From Dromiciops gliroides (taxonomy: Eukaryota > Chordata > Mammalia > Microbiotheria > Microbiotheriidae): DNA of 64,000 bases. The notes below the pieces were generated by a model. It worked only from the letters and a program-made list of their open reading frames with translations, was not told where the DNA came from and did not search any database. Where the stretch lies: positions 296,561,385 to 296,625,384 of the forward strand of contig NC_057865.1 in assembly GCF_019393635.1 (NCBI RefSeq). The letters run 5' to 3'. The position numbers were made by a program, and so were the translations under genes. Positions 58,520 through 64,000 of the stretch are shown piece after piece. Each line of letters begins with the position of its first letter. Positions within the stretch are counted from its first letter, which is position 1.

Positions 58520-58574
58520 AGACCTCTATCAACTTTAACTTAGGTATTGGTACTCTAAATGTGAGGCCTTTGTT

Positions 58575-59300
58575 CATCGATCGATCGATCAATCATCATT
58601 TATTAAGAGCCTGTTATCTGTCAGGCACTTTGCCTGGGGATACAAGAAAGGAAAACAAAACTGCCCTTCCTCAAGGAGCTTACAATCTAAATGAGGGAGA
58701 CACTGAAAACAATTAGGTACAAACAAAACACACACATCGTAGACAGAATGTAACCTTGGAGAAGGCACTAGCTTTAGAGTGGGAACTAGATGGGCCTCTG
58801 GCAGAAGGCAGCACCTGAGCTGATTGCAAGGCTCCTGAGAGGTGGAGGTAAGGAGGGCGGGCATTCCAGGACGGGGGGGACAGCCAGGGCAAAGGAAGGT
58901 GCAGACACTGTGACTGCAAGGAACAGTGAGTGGAGTAGGGAGGAAGCATGAGCCAGGGCAGTGCCTGGTTAAGGAGAGAAGAGGGCAGGTGTCATAGAGA
59001 TAGAAATGATGAGATTTAGCTAGGGGGGGGGGGATGGAAGGTGGAAAGGAGTCAAGGATGGCGCCCAGAAAATCCTGGAGGACTTGGAGGATGGTGGTGT
59101 CCTCAACAGTGTGGTGGGTTGGGAAGAGAGGATGGTGTTGGGAAAAGATAATGAGTTCTGCTTTAGATGGGTTGAGTTTGAAATGCCTCTGGGGCATCCA
59201 CAGAGAGTAGGGAGGATGGCAGCAATCCACTAAAAAGGAAGAGAGGATGAGATCACACCACCACAGGTACATGTAAAGGGGTCAGTCTTTGTGAGAAAGG
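58575..59300 (+). mobile_element. Old interspersed repeat of unsure family
   Basis: Contains atcatttattaagagcctg, tcaggcactttgcctgggga and aaggagcttacaatctaaatg in the order of a common mammalian interspersed repeat, with more family-like wording to about 59220. I cannot name the family safely. Confidence 0.4.
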
Positions 59301-59456
59301 CCACTTTGTCAGAGATGAATGAAGGAAAAGCTAGTGAGGATGATGGTAATGAGATATAGGATGAGAAGGGGGGGTAGAAGAGGGAACTCTGAGAGAAAAG
59401 CCTACATTTGGGGGGAGGTTGTATTACTCTGGGGAAAACTAGCTAAATGGAAGGAC

Positions 59457-59554
59457 ATCTCATAGGTTCTTTTTGGAGAGGAAAAAAAGGAGGGTGGACT
59501 TGGTTATCTCATAGGTTCTTTTTGGAGAGGAAAAAAAGGAGGGTGGACTTGGTT
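59457..59554 (+). repeat. Perfect 49-bp tandem duplication
   Basis: Two back-to-back identical copies, 59457-59505 and 59506-59554, each starting atctcataggttc and ending gacttggtt. Confidence 0.97.
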
Positions 59555-59877
59555 TTAATGTTTGTTCAAAGATGACAAGAGATACTTGGTCATGTTGCAC
59601 TGCAGTGTTTGGGACAAATAAACTCAAAAAGGCTGCTGTGGAGATAACTATAGTCTACACAGAAACTTTTATAGATGAGGAAGATGAGAAATTCCATGAA
59701 AAAATTTGATGATTGTTCAATTAAATAAATAGATATTTGTTTACCTGGTGACTTCAATGCAAGGGTGGGCATAGGGAAGGCCAGTGAGAATTATGAAAAC
59801 AAATAAGAAACAGGAAAGACTAAAGGCTTGTAGACTGCACGAGAAATCGACACCTATAGATTACAGATACCTTCTTT

Positions 59878-60232
59878 TTAAAAAAAAATTATTTTATTAT
59901 TTTCCAGTTACATATTACATATAAGGATAGTTTTCAACATTTGTTTTCACTGGATTTTTAGTTCCAATTTTTTTCTTTTCTCCCCCTCAACCCCTTCCCT
60001 CCCTCCTCCTCAAGACGGAAAGCAGTCTCATATAGGTTGTATATGTACAATCACATCAAACATATTTCTACATTAGTCATTTTGTGAAAGAAGAATCAGA
60101 GCACAAAGCAAAAACCTCAAACAAGAAGAAAAAAAAAAACAGTCCAAAAGTAGAAACGTATTAGCCAACCTGATAGCTGTGAGGTGGTACCTCAAAGTTG
60201 TTTTAATTTGCATTTCTCTGATCAGTAGTGAT
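59878..60232 (-). mobile_element. L1 3' end, minus strand, inserted in RTE
   Basis: 5'-truncated L1 on the minus strand. The flanks acagataccttcttt (59863-59877) and acaaataccttcttt (60233-60247) are a 15-base duplication with one change. On the minus strand it includes [22 protein letters not shown]. Confidence 0.85.
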
Positions 60233-60766
60233 ACAAATACCTTCTTTAAGAAGAAAATCAGGAAGTGTTGAACGCAGCAGGCACCCAACAGTGTAACAGA
60301 GATGAAACATTATATTTGGACAGGAAATGATGAGTTATTGCTATGGAAGTTATTTATGAGAGAATTTTCTTTGTATAGTTAGGCCATGGACTTGTTAAAG
60401 CAAAAATCAAAATCATGACCAAATTAGAAGAAAAAGATCATGGAGGATATACAGTGTGGAGTCCAAAAGAAAGAAGGATTTCCTAGAAATGGTGAGGTCC
60501 TTCAGACACTCTCTGTATATAACACTGTACTATTTGCATCAAGATTCAGAACATCTCAGAGCCTGATAAATGAAATACACAATCACTTAAAAGAGTTCAG
60601 TCTCACAATTCACACAAGAACCAATAAGTGGATGAAGAATGCCTGTTAATTAGACTAGGAAATGCAGCTGTATGGAGAGCCAATGGAGCTTAACCACCTA
60701 TGTTGATTGTTTACATGATTCCTGCAGATGGGAAATGAATTGGAGGAAGGAAGTAGGCTGGATTTC

Positions 60767-61923
60767 TTTTTTTTATATAAATAAAAGTATTTTATTATTT
60801 CCAGTTACACATAAGGATAGTTATTATTAACATTTTTTTTCATAGGATTTTTAGTTCCAAATTTTTCTCCCACCCTCCCTTCCCTCCCTCCTCCCCAAGA
60901 CAGAAAGAAGTCTGATATAGGTTGCATATGTACAATCACATTAAACATATTTCTGCATTAGCCATCTTGTTAAAGAAGAATCAGAGCACAAGGGAAAAAC
61001 CTCAAAAAAGAAGGGAAAAAACCAGCCCAAAGGTAGAAATGGTATGGTTCAATCTGCATTCATAATCCACAGTTCTTTTTTTCCTGAATGTTGAGAACAT
61101 TTTCTGTCATAAGTTCTTTGAAACTGTTTTGGATCATTGAACTGCTGAGAAGAGCCAAGTCTATTGTTCATCACACAGTGTTGCTGTTACTGTGTACAAT
61201 GTTCTCCTGGTTCTGCTCTTCTCAGTGAGCATGAGTTCATGTAAGTCCTTCCAGGTTTCTCTGAATTCCTGCTCATCATTTCTTACAGTAAAATAGTATT
61301 CCATTAGGGGCAGGTAGGTGGCACAGTGGATAAAGCACCTGCCCTGGATTCAGAAGGACCTGAGTTCAAATCTGACCTCAGACACTTGACACTTACTAGC
61401 TGTGTGACCTTGGGCAAGTCACTTAACCCTCATTGCTCCTCAAAAAGAAAAGAAAAAAAAAGAACAATAGTATTCCTTTACATTCATATACCACAACTTG
61501 TTCAGCCATTCCCCAATTGATGGGCATTCCCTCGATTTCCAATTCTTTGCCACCACAAAGACAGCCACTATGAATATTTTTTGTACAAGTGGGTCCTTTT
61601 CCCTCTTCTAGGATCTCTTTGGGATGCAGACCTAGCAGTGGTACCACTGGGTCAAAGGGTATGAACAGTCCCATAGCCTTTTGGACATAGATCCAAATTG
61701 CTCTCCAGAATAGTTGGATCACTTCACAGCTCCACCAATAATGCATTAGTGTTCCAACTTTTCCATATCTTCTCCAACATTTATTATTTTCCTTTTTTGT
61801 CATATTAGCCAATCTGATAGGTGTGAGATGGTACCTCAGAGTTGTTTTAATTCGCATTTCTCTAATCAATAGTGATTTAGAGCATTTTTTCATATGGCAA
61901 TAGATAGCTTTGATATCTTCATC
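60767..61923 (-). mobile_element. L1 3' end, minus strand, inserted in RTE, with a SINE inside
   Basis: 5'-truncated L1. The duplication aggctggatttc is at 60755-60766 and 61924-61935. On the minus strand it reads the ORF2 C-terminus ([53 protein letters not shown]), the counterpart of HCWWECKLVQPLWKAVWRF and PYDPAIPLLGIYPK in placental L1. A SINE at 61307-61465 interrupts it. Confidence 0.88.
61307..61465 (+). mobile_element. tRNA-derived CORE-SINE inside L1
   Basis: Full-length copy. The 15-base duplication aatagtattccatta (61292-61306) recurs with one change at 61466-61480. Confidence 0.95.
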
Positions 61924-62510
61924 AGGCTGGATTTCATTGTGAAATGCTTTTAATGACACCAAACTTCTCCCTAAAACAAAAACCCATCTCTTCTTTCCTT
62001 TTTTTTTTTTTTTACACCAATATTCTTATGGTGATAGTGTGTTGTTGCGAGCCATGGAATGTTACAATCTTCAAAGAATCAACATTTCAAGTCATCCAAA
62101 GAGCAATAGATAGAGAGAAGTACAATAGGGGGCACAGGTAGGCCAAGGCCCATTGCCACTGAAGAAGAATCAGCATAAAAGATGCCATTAAAGGGGGCAG
62201 GCTGGGTATCAACAACAATCTACATGATGAATTGGCACTCAGGTAATGCCAAGAGGTATGAAAGAAGGCCCTCCATGTTTTGGTGTACCTTTTATGGAGA
62301 ATTTAGGAGAGAGTACAGAAAAGAGTTGCAAAAAATGAGAAAGAATGAATGGGTTGCTATCTGCATCAAGAGAGGGAGTAGCCCTCTATCTATTGAACTG
62401 AGTCACTCAGGCCAAGCTGGTAAAGGAACTGAGCTCCCCAGCATAATTTCTCCACAAAGACCTAGGAAATGCAATTCTGATTGGGAAATCCAATAAACCT
62501 ATCATGGCAA

Positions 62511-63640
62511 GTGATATTTCCAAAGCAGGTCAGGATAGGAAGAGAAACAGAGTGGCCTGTGGACACTGGGACAGGCTCTACCCAGCAGGGCACCAAAGAG
62601 CATTTCAGTGTGAAGGAACTGAGAGAGAACTAAGGCTGTGCACCATGGAAAGAAGAGGCTCCAGACCCAGACCCAAGGGTCCTGACCTTGCTTCTGGGTT
62701 ACAGATCCAGGGTGGACTGTGTAGGGAACCTGGGCTAAGGGGATCTGGACTTGCACTCCAGAGTGGCATTCTAGGGTGAGGACTAGTTAACATGTACTAT
62801 CCTGTGTATTGAGCAAGGAGCAAGCTTAGAAGCAAACAGTGACAGGGCCACTCTGACCCCAGGAGCAGAGCTAGGTCTCAGTTCCAGCCTTCACCCTGGT
62901 CTGAAGTATATAGTCAAATATCCAGGGCAGAAAACCCAGACTGAAGGGGGCCTGCATTTTTGTCACTCTCAATGGTAAAACTTTCTAGCTGGCTCATGGC
63001 AGCTGAGGCCAGAAGCAGTTTACTGGTACTCTAATTAGGGACAAGCCCATATGTATGTTGCTCAGACCCAAATCTAGGTAAAAATCTTATAGACCAGGAG
63101 GGCAGCAATCAGACTTTGCCCTGTACTAGACCACCCTGGAAACACTGAAAGCTTCTAAGTCCCTAAGATCCTGGAATAATACAACACATAATACCCTGGG
63201 AAAGCAGAAGGACCCGAGGACATGAGCTCAGCTCAGATCTTCCCTCTAGAAATGCCCAGAACATGACTCTAATATAAAGTCTAAAGTCAGGAAGTAAGCT
63301 CATGAGCAAACAAGAAAAAGAATTCCACCATAAAGAGACATTATGGTGGGGGCGGCTAGGTGGTGCAGTGGATAGAGCACCGGCCCTGGATTCAGGAGTA
63401 CCTGGGTTCAAATCCGACCTCAGACACTTGACACTTACTAGCTGTGTGACCCTGGGCAAGTCACTTAACTCCCATTGCCCGCAAAAAAAAAAAAAAAAAA
63501 GAGAGACATTATGGTGACAGGGACATTCAAGACAAACCCAGGAGAATGGCTCCAAAACATCTATAAGCAAAGCCTCAGAGAAAAACACAGTGTGGTTACA
63601 AGTTCAACTAGAATTCCTAAAAAGAGATGAAGCAAGTGGG
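62511..63640 (+). mobile_element. L1 5' region, plus strand, with a SINE inside
   Basis: The text resembles the L1 5' untranslated region and ORF1 start seen in reverse at 13430-14340 (gggtctgagc/gctcagaccc wording, cagcaatcagactttgccctg). The left border is unclear and may be nearer 62760. A SINE interrupts it at 63349-63501. No open frame. Confidence 0.5.
63349..63501 (+). mobile_element. tRNA-derived CORE-SINE inside L1
   Basis: Full-length copy. The exact 15-base duplication agagacattatggtg is at 63334-63348 and 63502-63516. Confidence 0.96.
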
Positions 63641-63649
63641 TTTTGTCTT

Positions 63650-64000
63650 TTAAACTTCTTAACAAACATTTATTTTTTCCAGTTACATGTAAGGGTAGTT
63701 TTCAACATTCATTTTCACAAGATTTAGAGTTCTAAATTTTTCTCCCTCCCTCCCTTTCCTCCCCCCTCCACAAGACAGCAACCAGGTTATATATGTACAA
63801 TCCACAAGTGCTCTTTTTAATCAGTTCTTTCTATGACGGTGGATAGTAAGCTTCATCATTAGTCCCTTGGGATTGTCTTGGATCATTGTATTGATGAGAG
63901 TAGTTAACTCATTCACAATTGCTCATTGAACAATACTGCTGTCACTATGCACAATGTCCTCCTAGTTCTGCTCACTTTACTAGACATCAGTTCATGAGTC
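63650..64000 (-). mobile_element. L1 3' end, minus strand, cut by the window edge
   Basis: Repeats the wording of 59890-60000 and 60790-60960 (tttccagttacatgtaag, ttctccctccctccc, gacagcaaccaggtt), so it is the same L1 3' region on the minus strand. It continues past base 64000. Confidence 0.8.

Larger units (their letters stand above)
59555..62510 (+). mobile_element. RTE-type LINE, interrupted by two L1 insertions
   Basis: Three collinear pieces (about 59555-59862, 60248-60754, 61936-62510) read as one sense-strand RTE relic. Piece 1 has the endonuclease block GDFNARVG (near 59738-59765). Piece 2 opens with the FFKKKIRK-like block that follows in RTE endonucleases, then the late reverse-transcriptase region (SLINEIHNHLKEFSL, YGEPMEL). 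Piece 3 has the 3' end region (NAKRYERRPSMFWCTFYGEFR). L1 insertions with target duplications lie between them. Stops are present; inactive. Confidence 0.7.

Noticed and set aside
63349-63501. tRNA genes suggested by A-box and B-box motifs
   Set aside because: The boxes occur in every CORE-SINE head in the window; none folds as an independent tRNA by eye, and each continues into the CORE body and A-tail.

Overview
The window is nuclear DNA from a marsupial; the species cannot be fixed from sequence alone. About two dozen copies of a tRNA-headed CORE-SINE of the kind abundant in marsupial genomes (A-box-like head, B-box-like centre, CORE domain, A-rich tail) occur on both strands. With them come marsupial-type L1, RTE and L3/CR1 fragments, and two host genes whose peptides closely match vertebrate TRABD and PANX2. 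In human these two genes are neighbours on 22q13.33 in the same relative order and orientation, so the block is conserved.

Layout: 1-27.2 kb holds the 5' half of TRABD on the minus strand. It has a CpG-rich promoter with a probable non-coding first exon near 27.0-27.2 kb, then four coding exons at 18374-18397 (start codon), 17578-17680, 15671-15837 and 8052-8192. These join in frame to 145 residues and stop inside the TraB domain; the rest lies beyond base 1. The TRABD introns carry two retroviral fossils, both antisense to the gene: a short two-LTR element (1453-5091) that landed in an older SINE, and an old, broken gamma-type element (about 8260-13230) close to the 8052-8192 exon. They also hold a broken L1, many SINEs, a purine microsatellite, and a 33/39-bp minisatellite beside the promoter.

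27.2-37.4 kb lies between the two genes. It contains an unexpected plus-strand single-exon gene (29383-30135) for a complete 250-residue tetraspanin of TSPAN6/7 type. I know of no tetraspanin at this position in human.

37.4-57.1 kb is PANX2 on the minus strand: promoter and exon 1 (56049-56274), exon 2 (47097-48560), exon 3 (38890-39248) and a 3'UTR ending near an AATAAA at 37406-37411. The three exons join in frame to a 682-residue four-pass pannexin. Its second intron carries a SINE amplified into a perfect 220-bp tandem array followed by a GAAA/GGAA microsatellite; the first intron carries L3/CR1 and L1 fragments.

57.1-64 kb has no gene that I can see. It holds a nest of transposons, RTE interrupted by L1 interrupted by SINE, with a target-site duplication visible at each level, then further L1 pieces.

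No operon, CRISPR array or multi-gene system is present. The genes are independent: TRABD encodes a TraB-family protein, PANX2 a large-pore channel subunit, and the tetraspanin a membrane scaffold-type protein. The most unusual items are the intronless tetraspanin and the SINE-derived tandem array.
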